Source: Gamsiella multidivaricata
Taxonomy: Eukaryota > Mortierellomycota > Mortierellomycetes > Mortierellales > Mortierellaceae
DNA: 64,000 nucleotides
Assembly (NCBI RefSeq): GCF_025024155.1
Contig: NW_026251759.1
Coordinates: forward strand, 186,001-250,000
Direction: 5' to 3'
Shown here: piece by piece, positions 35,461-47,242 of the stretch
How positions within the stretch are numbered: the first letter of the stretch is position 1
Layout of the letters: every line of letters begins with the position of its first letter
Made by a program: the position numbers and the translations under genes
The notes under the pieces: generated by a model
Told to the model about the DNA's origin: nothing
What the model saw: the letters and a program-made list of their open reading frames with translations, nothing else
The model's database searches: none

Positions 35461-37791
35461 CTATGATTGCCGCGGTTCAGGTATTGGGGACATATCGCTC
35501 ATCTCGGGAATAGAGTCGTGACCAGACGACATAGAGGTGAGTGAGCAGGTGTCGACAGAATCCATATCTTGCTCCTCGTCATATCTTGTCGAACCAGAAC
35601 TGCTAGCGCCTCCAAAGCTGACTCGTGTCGCAATAGCTGGGGCCAGCCCCACGGACGTATTCAAGTATTCGTGCGGCTGAAGATGACCATTCAATTCTGG
35701 CAAGGTGGATGAAATCCCTGTGGGAGGTGGCCCCACCGGATGAGCACCAGCTTGAGGAGGTGGGCTTGTCGCCCAGGACGAGTACAGATACGGATCATGC
35801 TGCGACTGAAGAGGATAGGGAGGTATGGACGGCAACGACTCTTGAGTGATCGTGAATGTGAAAGCTGTTCCTGCCAACTGACTAGCCGTGGAGGGCTCGA
35901 TTCCAAATCGAGAACTTGGTGCATCATCGGCCATAATCGATATAGACGGTATCCTAGATGAACCTTGCGGGGATGGAACAGTGAGATGCTGTGACGGCTG
36001 CGTCAAATAGGACGCATCCTGCTGAATCTCAGCCATGAGCGGCGCTCTTGTGGGGCGAGAGACGCTTCTCCGGATCTGATGATGGGGATGCTGTAAGGTT
36101 GGCGACGGCCATGTCGTTCGATCCGTCATTGAAGACGCTGATATGACAGAGCTGCTCCTCCGCTTGGACTGCGTTGAGGTCTCCGTCGACGAGGACATGT
36201 ACGAGTTGTGGCTGTCGAGTCCCGAGTGCGCTGGATCCTCCAAGTCCTTTTCCTCAAAATCATGCCCCTGGCTGTTCGACCGCCAGCATCGCGATCGTTG
36301 TCCGCTGGTCCTTGAGCCGCATGCAGTCTTTTCTCCCTCGCTGGTGGCGCAGATCGTACTCGTGTTCTCCTCGAACGAGCTGGAATGATTCACGGATGGA
36401 CGTTGTTGATATCCTGCGCTGCCCTCCCGAGTTAATGATTGACAGCGCGAATCGGTTTCATACATCCCCTCCTCCTCATCGTTCCCGCCCTCTTCATCTT
36501 CGCCATTGTCAACGGTGGTGTCGGTGATGGTCCTGCAGACCAGAAACATAGCTGCGATCGAGAAACCGCACAGGATCCAGTTGGTGATAAGATAGGCAAG
36601 CAAAGGCGTCTGGGCGAGATCCAATGGTGCAGCAACAGCACCCCCGAGCGATTGAATCGACTTGAAGAATCCTGCGTACCTTGATAGCTCGTCATGCTTG
36701 TTGGAGAGAGCGCCCATGAGCCAGTAACAGTAGACCGCAAAGGCTGCATCACAGAAACCGAACATTGCATAGATGGAAAGCGGTCCTGGATAGCTGTCGG
36801 CGTGCTCGTAATCAATGAGCTCGGAGCTGTTGGAGACCTTCCGCTCCCACTTATGTCTGAGCTGCATGATAAGGGCGCCGATCCAGGTGGCCATGAAAAG
36901 TGCTGCAATGACGATCAGCCCGAGCATGGCTCTCCTGGGCCTCTTCATGGGTAACCGATCCAGCAGGTATCCAATCATGAGGGCGCCAATGATTTGTGCA
37001 ACCCAAAAGAGTATCGAATTGAGCGAGCGAGTCCGGATGTTGAAGTTGAAGCCGTTGAAGTCGTTGAACTGATAGGTGTATGAGAAGTTGGAGAAGAAGA
37101 ATGCTGGGATCAAGAGAAGCATTCGCCAGTCGCAAAAGACCGAGAGGATGGCGAGGAACTCGGCTTTGACACCTGCAAACTTTGCGACAATAACGGGCTC
37201 GCCGTTGTCTCGAACAATACTGGAGGGGCGGACGAGGAAGATGGCTAGGAAAGTGGCGAGACCCATGATGACCATGTAGACAATGTAGGTTGAAGACGAG
37301 ACGTCGTCGGGATCCATGCCTGGGGCGCTGTTCATGACAAGCGGAAAGACTGAGCCTAGGACGGCGCCGAGGTTAAAGATGGCCCAGAAACAAGCTATGT
37401 ATTTACCCTTGTTGTCTTCTGTTGGATAGGACATCATCATTGCGCCCTGGGTGACCCAGATGAGACCTGCACCGAGGCCGAGGAGGATGCCAACGAGGGG
37501 TGGATAGAGCGAGTGTTCGTTGTCCTTGGCGAGCATCATGCCGCCGGCGTAGAGGAAAAAAGAAAGTCCACCGAAGGCTACACAAAGCCTTGGCCCAAGC
37601 ATATTGTGTGTTCCCCCAGCAGCGAGGAATCCGAAAATATAGGTGATCGAAGACGAGGTGACAGCGAGGTTTTGGGCGGTGGGTGAGTGTTTGCCAGCGT
37701 TGCCAATGGAGGACATGGCATTGAACATTCCAATGGTGCCGAAGCAGATGACACCGATCAGAATGATCTGGCGCATGGCTTTAGAGACCAT
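35461..37791 (-). CDS. UNC-93-like major facilitator transporter with long cytosolic tail
   Basis: Single-exon, 776 residues. The first about 450 residues carry 11-12 membrane segments of the UNC-93/MFS type: TM1 ends GTIGMFNAMSSIGNAGK; GFLAAGGTHNMLGPR and IWVTQGAMMMSYPTEDNKGK (an A-like motif) are typical, as is CFWAIFNLGAVLGS. TM7 onward includes FNFNIRTRSLNSILFWVAQI and LDRLPMKRPRR. After VCRTITDTT a roughly 320-residue Ser/Pro-rich, acidic cytosolic C-terminus follows, much longer than usual for this family and likely a regulatory tail. Fungal members are mostly uncharacterised and the solute is unknown. The absence of introns contrasts with its neighbours. Confidence 0.85.
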   Translation of the reverse strand: MVSKAMRQIILIGVICFGTIGMFNAMSSIGNAGKHSPTAQNLAVTSSSITYIFGFLAAGGTHNMLGPRLCVAFGGLSFFLYAGGMMLAKDNEHSLYPPLVGILLGLGAGLIWVTQGAMMMSYPTEDNKGKYIACFWAIFNLGAVLGSVFPLVMNSAPGMDPDDVSSSTYIVYMVIMGLATFLAIFLVRPSSIVRDNGEPVIVAKFAGVKAEFLAILSVFCDWRMLLLIPAFFFSNFSYTYQFNDFNGFNFNIRTRSLNSILFWVAQIIGALMIGYLLDRLPMKRPRRAMLGLIVIAALFMATWIGALIMQLRHKWERKVSNSSELIDYEHADSYPGPLSIYAMFGFCDAAFAVYCYWLMGALSNKHDELSRYAGFFKSIQSLGGAVAAPLDLAQTPLLAYLITNWILCGFSIAAMFLVCRTITDTTVDNGEDEEGGNDEEEGMYETDSRCQSLTREGSAGYQQRPSVNHSSSFEENTSTICATSEGEKTACGSRTSGQRSRCWRSNSQGHDFEEKDLEDPAHSGLDSHNSYMSSSTETSTQSKRRSSSVISASSMTDRTTWPSPTLQHPHHQIRRSVSRPTRAPLMAEIQQDASYLTQPSQHLTVPSPQGSSRIPSISIMADDAPSSRFGIEPSTASQLAGTAFTFTITQESLPSIPPYPLQSQHDPYLYSSWATSPPPQAGAHPVGPPPTGISSTLPELNGHLQPHEYLNTSVGLAPAIATRVSFGGASSSGSTRYDEEQDMDSVDTCSLTSMSSGHDSIPEMSDMSPIPEPRQS

Positions 37792-40712
37792 GGCTGGTGC
37801 AAGGAGGTTTGATAATTCAGCCGACTAAACAGATATTGAGGTATCGGATGAAATAGTGGAGGTAAACGAAAGAAGATAAAAAAAGAAAAGAGGTATCAAG
37901 AGACAGAACGATTGCAGAGGGTTGGAACAAGCACAATGTTCATGCCAGCGACTGATAACAAAGAAAGTCTGCTTAAAGTGAGAAGAGGAATAAAAGGAGG
38001 GAGGATGGATCTGTGGTATAAAGATGCGAGGAGAGATAATGAAGGGAAAAGTAGAGGAGGTTGTGGAGGAGGGTGTGGAGGTATGAAGGAGTGAAGGAGT
38101 GAAGGAGTGAAGGAGTGAAGGAGTGAAGGAGTGAAAGCACAGCAGAGTGCGAGAAAGCGAGAATGGGTCGGTTGATGGGTTCGTGGGGGTTGGGTTACAA
38201 GAAAGGGAAAAGAAAAAGGACGCCGGACGGAGCACGAATGGAAGATACGACCAGTTGATGCTAGTGGTGGAGATCAGGAACAATATTAGGAACTACTACG
38301 GAGGGCAAGAAAGCTGGAGTGTCGATATTGGCAACAAAGATGAAAGGGGGAAAAGAAAAGAGGAGCAGGAGCAGGAGCGAGAGCAGGAAGAAGAAGGGCT
38401 GTGGATGCGATGTTGATCCGGAGGAGGATGGGCCAGTGTGCGTGCGTAGGGATGAGAGTAGGGATGAGCATAGGAGTGAGAGGGGGGTGCCTGCAGGCTC
38501 ATGGTCTAACATAACCGAATTGCCATTCCCTGCGCTCTTGTCTCTTTTCTTTCTTCCGTTGCTTCCGTTCTTTCTTCCAGCCAGCCAGCAGATGGGGTCC
38601 ACCCACATTCAGTCCCTGTGACCTCGACACCTTTTCGGTCCAACAGGGATCGACACCATAAACCAAACCGTAGGATGTTCCTTCCCTGCCCTTTTTTTTT
38701 CTTTTCTCAGCCAAGTTAGTCCGTCAAGTCAATCATTTCAATTGAATGCTGTACGACCAGGAAAAACGTTTGACCACCTCGATAGGAATTTAAGGTCGAA
38801 TTTGAGAGCAACCAGAAACGAATGAAAAAAAAAAAAGAAATGGGGCGTGCGTCAGTCATCATCACTCCGAGTGCCTCCCCTCCGCTTTCTACACTCTCAT
38901 CATTTCCCCTCTTTCTCTTTTCATTCTTGCTCTCGCTCTAGCTCTAGCTCTATCCCCACATCCCAGCGGATAGACGCATAAACACGCCTGAGCAATGGGA
39001 GGGAAAACATATAACTGGTCGCATGTGCTTGCTTACAGAACACAGAGGGTATGACGCCGTTCTGGTGCTTCCTGCCCCTGTTCCTGTCCTTCTACGCTTT
39101 CCTTTTCCTCCAAGACAATCCAGTGTGGTGTGAAAAAAAAAGCCTGAAAAAAAGAAGGATTCTATTCTCTGCAATTCGAAACACTGGATTCATTAAAGGC
39201 GTCTTTGACAAGCATGCATGCCTTCGCTCAAAGTCAGCATGATGTGGATACATTATTCGTGTGCTAAGGGATTAATTGAATCCGATGTCATGGCGAACAA
39301 AAAATAACCTTTTTCTTTAAAAGTAGCTACCATGTGGTTAGAAAAAAAAGAAAAAAAAGGACATAGCGGTAGACGGTTAAAGACTATGGTAAAACACCCG
39401 AATGGATGAACGTGTTGAAGTCTACGTTGTGTGTGTACATGCTCATCGGGTGAACTATGGCTGGACCCTGCTCATAGCAGCCACTCACGCTCCTTTCTAT
39501 CAACTACGGGAGGTTTATCAACTAGCATGGGGTGCCTGCCCTTAATAAAGATGGAACTGTCGGTCGCGTATGCAGTTAGAATCAGCAAATCTAAGGCATG
39601 GAGGGCGGCAAATCTACTGAAGATGTTCTTTCAGCAGCAAAGCAATAGTCATCAAGAGACTCTAGGGCACATTCAGGAAGCGAAGGACGCTGTTGAACGT
39701 TTACTGTTTAAGAATTTAATCCAAATGCAAATCAAAAGAGGGATATCAACAAGGAGAGGTTGGTCCTGGCCAGTTTTTATCCGCTAACAGATAAGAGAGG
39801 TTCTATCAAGTAGCCAAAGTCTACGTCTAATTTGGACCCATGAAAAATATCAATTAAAAGAGGTTATCAACTAAGAAGCAATCAACTAAAGCAAGTTAGA
39901 TTTGGCCAAGGGAACGTGAAGGAGGAAGAGAGAGGGGGGTTGCAGCCGCTTCCCGCATCGTCTTTATCTTTCCCGCCTAGAAGCCATGCACACTTGTAGC
40001 CATGCACACCTGTAGCCCCGAATAAACTCACGCACGCGTCCTAACAGACACACTGGCCATTTGGCCATATGGCCTTGTCCACTAGGCCAAAGAAAGCGAT
40101 CATCGTCCGTCGCGTGTCCCTCGTCGTCTTCAGACACCATTGCCGCCAACTTTGTTCGCCTGCGATGCTCTGCCCCCGCCACGTCCTGGCCCGTTTCTAG
40201 GCAGTATCCAGGGGACACTTGATGTCCAGTACACACACAAACACCCTGTGGACGTGTATCCCATCTGCTTGTCCTCTCTGCTGGGCACGACCCATCCAAC
40301 CGAATCATCCTTTTGTGCATGAGATTCTCCATCATCCACCTTGCATTTCTCGACCATCTTCATATAGCTTACCGCCATTATTCCCTTCCCTCACACTAAG
40401 TGCTCACTCGATCGATCGTCCAATCATCTCTCTCATCCCCTTACAGCCTTCACTTCTCAATTCACCTTTCCTGTCATAAAGGGCTCTTCACCTACATAGT
40501 GTCTGCATCCGCAATCAGCATCCTTCCCCAGGCACTTGCTCAACCTCACTCTTTCCCATACGCTCTGAGACGCCCCAGCTCATCTGCTCTTTCCAATATC
40601 CTTAGCTCTCTGCGCTAATTGACACTGCCGTACCGAAAAAGTCATTCCTTCTTGCCGTCCGAACCGTTCCTCGTCGCGCTCCCTCGCTCCCTCCAGAGGA
40701 CACATCCGCGCT
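37792..40712. other. 2.9-kb intergenic region between divergent genes
   Basis: Separates the UNC-93-like gene (-) from the SLMAP-like gene (+) and probably holds both promoters. Contains the GAAGGAGT octamer array at 38085-38136, ACGCGT at about 40033, and a CT-rich leader near 40380-40700. The frame at 39431-39787 looks weakly protein-like, but no family or splice context supports it. Confidence 0.55.
38085..38136 (+). repeat. 8-nt tandem repeat, GAAGGAGT
   Basis: About six and a half identical octamers in the upstream region of the UNC-93-like gene. Confidence 0.85.
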
Positions 40713-43223
40713 ATGAACGGAATGTCTGCTTTTAACGGTCGGCATCAGCCCTCCAGCAACCCTATTTTGGTCCTGGAGCCCATCAATGACACATTCGCAC
40801 TCAAATCCCTCGAACTGCCAGAGCAAACCAAGGTCAAGATTGGCCGCCAGACTGGCGTCACCACCGCACCCCATCCCTCCAATGGCTACTTTGACTCTAA
40901 AGTCCTCAGTCGAGTCCATGCCGAAGTCTGGTCAGAGTCCGGCAAGGTAATATAAAGGAGTGCAATGGAAACAAGGCCTGCAAATAGACACGCATCTTGA
41001 CAGCAGACCGTTAATGTCAACTCTAAAATGTCATGTAGGTATTCATTCGTGACCTAAAGTCAAGCAACGGCACCTTCTTGAACGGAAGAAGACTTTGTCC
41101 CGAGAACACGGAAAGTGAGGCATTCGAGCTGAACCAGAATGATAGCCTTGAATTTGGAATCGACATCATGGACGAGAACGGTGCCTGTAAGTACCACATG
41201 CCTTGTCATTTCATGAATTTGGATGAAGACAGCAAGCGGCTCCTCGGACAGGACAACAAACAGCAGCAATATCAGATGCCATAATAACGTTTGATGAGGT
41301 GCATGAAAATGAGATAATTGGATAATTGAGCACGAGGTCATCGGGCAGCAGCCTTGGTGTTTTCATTTTTGAGGGATTGTGCAACCATTCCATGAGCCAT
41401 GATGTATGTTTGCCTAAGCCCATTGGGATGGATACTGGAACAAAGCACGCACACTAACGCGGTTCTTTTCGCTGTTGCGACCCCTTCAAGTACTACATGA
41501 AAAGGTCTCCTGCAAGATATACATTTCAAGAATGTCATATCCTACCCCTGGGAGCTCGCCCCTAGAGTACGCACCAAAAGATATGAATGCAGTGAATATG
41601 AAACCGAGTTTGACCCCGAAAGTTTCTAAGCGCTTTCTTTTATCCGTCTTATTACCTCATTACTTCATTAAACGTATAGTTCGCACGCAAAGATCAAGCC
41701 CATTTCGCCCTCAGGATCAGGCGGCAACTCTGTCAGGATGAATTCGGCTGCAATAGGAGGACAAAGTGAAAACATCGATCTCATCATCTCACGGTTGCAG
41801 AATGAACTTACTCGGTCACAGGAGACGTATGCCGATCTTGGCTTCCTGAAACATAGCTTGGGCGAACTGGAAAAGGCGATTGTTTTCAACGGCGACGATA
41901 GAGATACCCAAAACAAGAGCTTTGCAAATACCAATGGACGGTCATATTCAATGACAGATGCATCCTCAACTGACTATGAAAAAAGATTGGAGCAAAAGGA
42001 CAAGGTATGGGGTATATACTCAAGCGCGTAAATTTGGCTACATCCACTGTCATACTCAGCTGTGTTAATTATGTCCATTTCTCTTGGCCTCTCTTTCAGG
42101 AACACGCGGCAGAAATAGCGAGACTCGTCAAGGGATTTGAGGAGACCAAGGCAGAGATGGAACGGCAGCGCGAACGAGAACTACAATTCGCCAGGGAGGA
42201 AAATGAGAGTGCACGTCGTGCACAGGAACGAGCAAATGTCGCCCTGAACGATGCTGCCTCGAAAATGGATTTCATTATGACTCGTATCAACAATATGATC
42301 AAAGAGCACGAGCAGGAACTAGATATTGTCCAAAAGGAGAGGGCCGCTGCGCTAGTATCGCTGGCAACGATGGAGGCGAAGCACAAAGATGAACTTAATA
42401 GGCTGGTTTTGGAGGCTGATGCGGAGCAGGAGGGACTCACAAGGAAACATGAGCGAGAACTTGCAGAGGCAGTCGCTCAGGCACAAGCTGAGGCAGGAAA
42501 AACGACGGATGCACAGGCACAGGAGGCCGACCTCATTTCGCTCAGGGAGGAAATCAAACTGCTTCGGGAGGCTGGTGAGGGTCAGTCCAGGAAAGTCGAA
42601 ACATTGACAAAAGAGAATAAGGAACTGTCTGAGCAGTTGAATCAAGTTAAGGCAGAGTTGAAGATAGCTCGAGATGAGGCAAAGGGCAACACTGCAGGCG
42701 GTCTTGATACCCTGGCGCTGACCCTGGATGCATCCGGCAGCAACGATGACGGCAACAGGAACGGCAACAACAGCGACGGCGACATTAATAACAATAACAA
42801 CAGCAATGGCAACCTTAATAATAACGGCAACAGCAATAGCAGTGGCGGTGTCAATGCACACACGAGCGGCGTGGAGGGGGGTCTCAGGGCAAGAAATGTA
42901 ACAGGATCATCGAAAGCGCCATTGTCAACTGCTGCTCTGGTGACTGCATCTATGGATAGCGGATCAGGAGAAGGAGAAGCTAGACGAGAGTTCTCTTGGC
43001 CACAGTTTGTATTTCCCATGGGCAAGAGGAACCCAACGAGTCTGAGTCAGGTAATTCATGCGGTCTGTCAATTGTCGTGGACGTGAGCTTTGCAAGGTGG
43101 GCATGATACTCAATTGGACCCACGTTTGTCTTCTTTATACTGTAGCCTTCGACAATGCTCTTGTCTAGCGGGTTCATGCTGGTGGGCCTTGGCGTATACG
43201 TACTGTGGCACAAGGCAGCATGA
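40713..43223 (+). CDS. SLMAP/Far10-like FHA, coiled-coil, tail-anchored protein (STRIPAK)
   Basis: Likely membrane-anchoring subunit of the STRIPAK (FAR/SIP) phosphatase-kinase complex. Exons 40713-40946, 41039-41186, 41491-41621, 41693-42004, 42100-43050, 43146-43223 give 617 residues. The FHA domain (residues about 17-140) shows KVKIGRQTG, the SRVHAEVW loop and LKSSNGTFLNG with phosphothreonine-binding Arg/Ser/Asn. A long coiled coil follows (EHAAEIARLVKGFEETKAEM through about residue 490), then an Asn/Gly/Ser-rich linker. The last exon encodes a single C-terminal membrane segment, MLLSSGFMLVGLGVYVLW followed by HKAA, typical of a tail anchor to nuclear envelope or ER. This order matches human SLMAP and yeast Far9/Far10. 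Confidence 0.85.
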
Positions 43224-44078
43224 CTGTCGGCCGAAGATCAAATCATGTAATAATGGACAGCCACGGTCTTCATCTCCAATGCAGCGTGGTGTGATGACAT
43301 GATTTGACAAAGAAACAGATCGAGTAAACGAGAAGCGCGCTTTGATATAACCCAAGAAAACTCTGTGGATGCGCCTTGAACACGCTTCGAAATAAGCGAC
43401 TAAAATAAAGCTGTGCTTACTTAATACATGTAACACGTCTTGAAATAATTTTACAAGTGCCTCGGACGAGCGCCTCAGAGCATTGCTTACTCACAAAGTA
43501 AGGCGAATGAGATGGATCTCATTGTATAAGGCAACTGTGGAAAGGGACATTTAGGAACGAAAATATATAATTTAAGGAGTTGCAAAGCAAGTGAGGCAGC
43601 TTCGTCCCCTCTCACTTACTCACATGGGCGCTATTGGGACCACCAGTGATCAGCGTCTTGGCCTATGTGAACAGTAAACGAGTGTGCCTTTGTATTATGG
43701 TGACCGCGTCGCCTGAAATCTTGGTGTATGTACACGCTGTTTTTTTGACACCAAATATCGGTGGGATCTCCTGTTTTCATACTACTCCTCCTACGCGTTA
43801 TGTTCAGGCTGGCGATCCGAAAATCAACTGGACGCGAGTTACATGAAGCAAAATTAGAGAGCAGACTTAGATCCCCCCCGCCCCTGTAAGGACCGAGAAC
43901 AGAGGAAGGGATAAAAGAGAAAGGAGAGGGAGAAGAAGCGGATCGGCGCGTGGCGTCTGTGTGGAGATGTTTCGGATAAGGTTTGTGGGGAGCGAAGCGA
44001 GAACAGACCCTGCCAGTCGGAGTCCAAGACGAGGAGGGGATAAACCCGTTCCGTGAGCAGTGCATCCATCCCCCCCGC

Positions 44079-44118
44079 CAGTCTAGCAGTCTAGCAGTCT
44101 AGCAGTCTAGCAGTCTAG
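44079..44118 (+). repeat. 8-nt tandem repeat, CAGTCTAG x5
   Basis: Five exact octamers 320 bp upstream of the acyl-CoA oxidase start. Confidence 0.9.
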
Positions 44119-44245
44119 TGGGATTAGGCCAACAAGTAGCACTGGAGAGACATACCCACGGCACGGCCATCGAGCGAATCGTCTTCCATTCCGTTGTCGA
44201 GTCCATGGAAAAACGCCGTTCAACAAAAACGGTTTCCCCCCAGCG

Positions 44246-44274
44246 TTTTTTTTTTTTTTTTTTTTTTTTTTTTT
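44246..44274 (+). repeat. T29 homopolymer
   Basis: 29 consecutive T, 160 bp upstream of the acyl-CoA oxidase ATG. May act as a nucleosome-excluding promoter element. Confidence 0.85.
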
Positions 44275-44436
44275 GGCTCACTCCACACTCTCACGCATTC
44301 ACCTCATCACTCCCCCCACTCTCTCTCTCTCTCTCATCCCTCATTCTGCATTCGCTTCACCAACAAGCTCCTCCTCTCCTTCCTCCCTTTCCTCCCTCTT
44401 CAACTCCACTCCTTTGTTCTTTTTCCGCCCACACCA

Positions 44437-46867
44437 ATGTCTGCTCTCCGCTTCCCCAACTTGCCGCCCTCTGAGCCCCAGGGCTCCGATCTCCTCGCCC
44501 AGGAGCGTGCAAAGACCTCCTTCAGCGTCCACGAGCTCTCCACTTTCCTCTATGGAGAGATTTACCTCGAGAACCAGGAGCGACTCATGGCCATTATCGA
44601 GAACGAACCCGCCTTCGACAAGTCGAACCGGTACTTCCGCGGACGCACCGAGCGTTTTGCGGCTGCCTTGCGCAAGGACCATGCTATCGTCAAACTAGCC
44701 CAGAAACACAAGTGGACCCCAGATGTGTTCATCCAGGCAGAGCAATTGATCGACGAGCCTGGTCCCTTTGGTCTCCACAGAGGCATGTTCATGCCCACAT
44801 TGGCCTCCCAAGGCACAGAGGAGCAAATCGAAAAGTTCTTGAAGCCTGCACAGAGATATGAGATCATCGGATGTTACGCGCAGACGGAATTGGGCCACGG
44901 TTCGAACGTGCAAGGAATTGAGACGACGGCGACCTACATCCCTGAGACAGACGAGTTCGAGATCCATACCCCGCACTTGACAGCATGCAAGTGGTGGATC
45001 GGAGGTCTGGGCAAGGCCGCAAACCATGCTGTGGTCATGGCTCGGTTGATCACGTCTGGCAAGGACCACGGCCCTCATGCGTTTGTGGTTCCTATTCGTT
45101 CGATGGAGGACCACACATTGCTTCCAGGCGTCATGGCTGGAGACATTGGTCCTAAGATGGGGTATGTTGTTATCCTTGTCGCTCTGTTGTGTCTTAATTG
45201 GCTATGTACTCAATTGATGAGGGAAGCGGCTCGGCTTGGCAAAAGCGAACACAAGTTATCGATACCAGATATTGTGGCCGGAATGATCGATCGGCTGCGC
45301 ACAGACATCGCTGCAACGTGATCTTTGCCGCTAGCAATACTCCCTAACCTTTGTTCATTTCTTTTGTTCACTAGATACAACACCACCGACAATGGTTGCA
45401 TGTGGTTTGACCATTACCGCGTCCCTCGCATTTCCCTCCTCGCAAAGTTTTCGAGCATCAAGCCCGGCTCAGGCGAGTATATCAAGCCGCCTAACGCGAA
45501 GCTATCGTATGGAACCATGGTCTTAGTCCGTGCCTCCCTTGTGGGCGCGGCGCGCCAGGGCATCGCCAAGGCTGCGACCATTGCTACTCGTTACTCCGCC
45601 ATCCGCCGCCAATTCGTTGACAAGGACGCGCCCAAGAAGTTGGACAACCATGTCATCGAGACACCTGTCCTCGACTACTCGATGCAGCAATATCGACTTT
45701 TCCCAATCATCGCTGCTGCTTATGCGTTCTTCTTGACCAGCAAGGAGATGATGCGATTGTACCACCTCAACATGAAGAATATGGCCTCGGGTGATTTTTC
45801 GTTGCTGGCTGATGTCCATGCCTCAAGCTCAGGTCTTAAATCCCTGACCACCACCATGGCTGCCGCAGGGATCGAGGAATGTCGCCGTGCATGCGGTGGT
45901 CACGGTTTCTCTACCTTTTCGGGACTTCCTCTGTTGTTGCAGGACTATGGTAGGTTGATTCTCGTTTGTCCTTCACTTGCGGCATTTTACTTCCTGGTAT
46001 TAGTGTATTAACACTTCTTGCAACGACTATACCATTATGCGGATGCTAATAGTCCCCAATGTGACCTGGGAGGGTGATAATTACATTCTGACCCAGCAAA
46101 CGGGCCGGTATCTGTTCAAGTCCTTCCGCGAGCTGGTAGCGAAACGTAACTCTGGCAAGCTGAACGCCAGCCAGGTCAACAACCCAACGCTCGCCTACAT
46201 GAACACCTACCTCGAGAACCCGCAGCTCAAGTGCCCAGCCACCTCGGCAGCCCAGTTCCACAATCCTGAAATCCAACTTGCTGCATTCGGCCACCGCGCT
46301 GCATCATTGGTCGCACAGATTGTGCACGCATTGGATGTGGAGAAGCGCACCTGGAACTCGATGCTGGTTGACATTTACAACGTCTCTGTGGCCCACTGCC
46401 AATTCATCCTTGCTCAAAATTTTATCCTGGGCATCCGTGGCGAGATGTCTCAGCCCGATGGTGGTATCGACCCTGCAAAATCCCTTACGCCTGGTGCGAA
46501 GGAGGCATTGAAGGACCTGTCGGATCTGTTCGCGATGCACACGATCCACAGGCAGCCGGGCGAGTTCTTGACATCGGGCTACTTGGAGGCGAAGCACATT
46601 TCGATGCTCGGGGAGGCGATCATGGAATTGATGGCGAACAAGATTCGACCAAATGCTGTGGGCTTTGTGGACGCATTTGCGTTCCCAGATTATTTGCTAA
46701 ACAGTGCGATCGGTGCGTTCGACGGACGGGCGTATGAGCGCTACACGGAGATGGCGACGCGTGAGCCTTTGAATCAGACGGAGGTTGTGGAAGGATATGA
46801 ACAGTACATTAAGCCGTTCACGAACCCGAAGGGATTGAGGGGACACACTCTGCAGGCGAGACTTTGA
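44437..46867 (+). CDS. peroxisomal acyl-CoA oxidase
   Basis: FAD enzyme that oxidises acyl-CoA to trans-2-enoyl-CoA with release of H2O2, the first step of peroxisomal beta-oxidation. Exons 44437-45161, 45375-45949, 46053-46867 give 704 residues. Family marks are IGCYAQTELGHGSNVQGIET (flavin/substrate loop), KWWIGGLGKAANHAVVMA, MVLVRASLVGAARQGI, the ECRRACGGHGFSTFSGLP helix and NVTWEGDNYILTQQTGRYL. The C-terminus RGHTLQARL ends in ARL, a PTS1-type peroxisome signal. Length fits the ACOX/POX family. In the genomic sequence a pair of 14-bp inverted repeats follows the stop by about 25 bp. Confidence 0.95.
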
Positions 46868-46883
46868 GAAGCCGATAACCGAT

Positions 46884-46977
46884 AGACCAGCCTAGGCTCG
46901 ACCCAGACTGGATGTTTGCAATTTCCATTTTCATTTATGTTATCCGGAGGGGGCTGGGTCGAGCCTAAGACCAGCCT
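46884..46977. mobile_element. short inverted-repeat element flanked by 10-bp direct repeats
   Basis: The 10-mer AGACCAGCCT occurs at 46884-46893 and 46968-46977. Just inside are perfect 14-bp inverted arms, TAGGCTCGACCCAG (46893-46906) and its complement (46954-46967), around a 47-bp AT-rich core. The layout resembles a miniature inverted-repeat element with target-site duplication. A transcribed hairpin in the acyl-CoA oxidase 3'UTR is the alternative. No coding capacity. Confidence 0.5.
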
Positions 46978-47242
46978 ACAGAGGGCCTCGATCCGAACAT
47001 CTCGTCGAACTTGCGGAGCAACACCGGCCAGAGCAGTTTGAGGCCATTAATTGTTATGAACAAAGCTATAAATAAAGCACATAGACATGTCGAACATCGT
47101 TGACTAACGCCACCAATTCTCTGGGACACTGACAAAGTCTCTGCTCCGCATTTTTGGCGGCGTACAAGCATTTGCTTCCTCGCTCTCATCTCCAAACTGA
47201 CCATCGATTACAGCTGCACCAAGTTCATCAATCCCATCCACC

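Larger units (their letters stand above)
43224..44436. other. intergenic region upstream of acyl-CoA oxidase
   Basis: No supported gene. Contains the CAGTCTAG octamer array (44079-44118), T29 at 44246-44274 and a CT-rich leader just before the ATG. Confidence 0.6.

Noticed and set aside
38085..38136. Tandem octamers considered as a CRISPR array
   Set aside because: No spacers between units; it is a plain microsatellite.
46965..47204. Minus-strand 79-residue frame downstream of acyl-CoA oxidase
   Set aside because: No family, no splice context, and it includes one arm of the inverted repeat.
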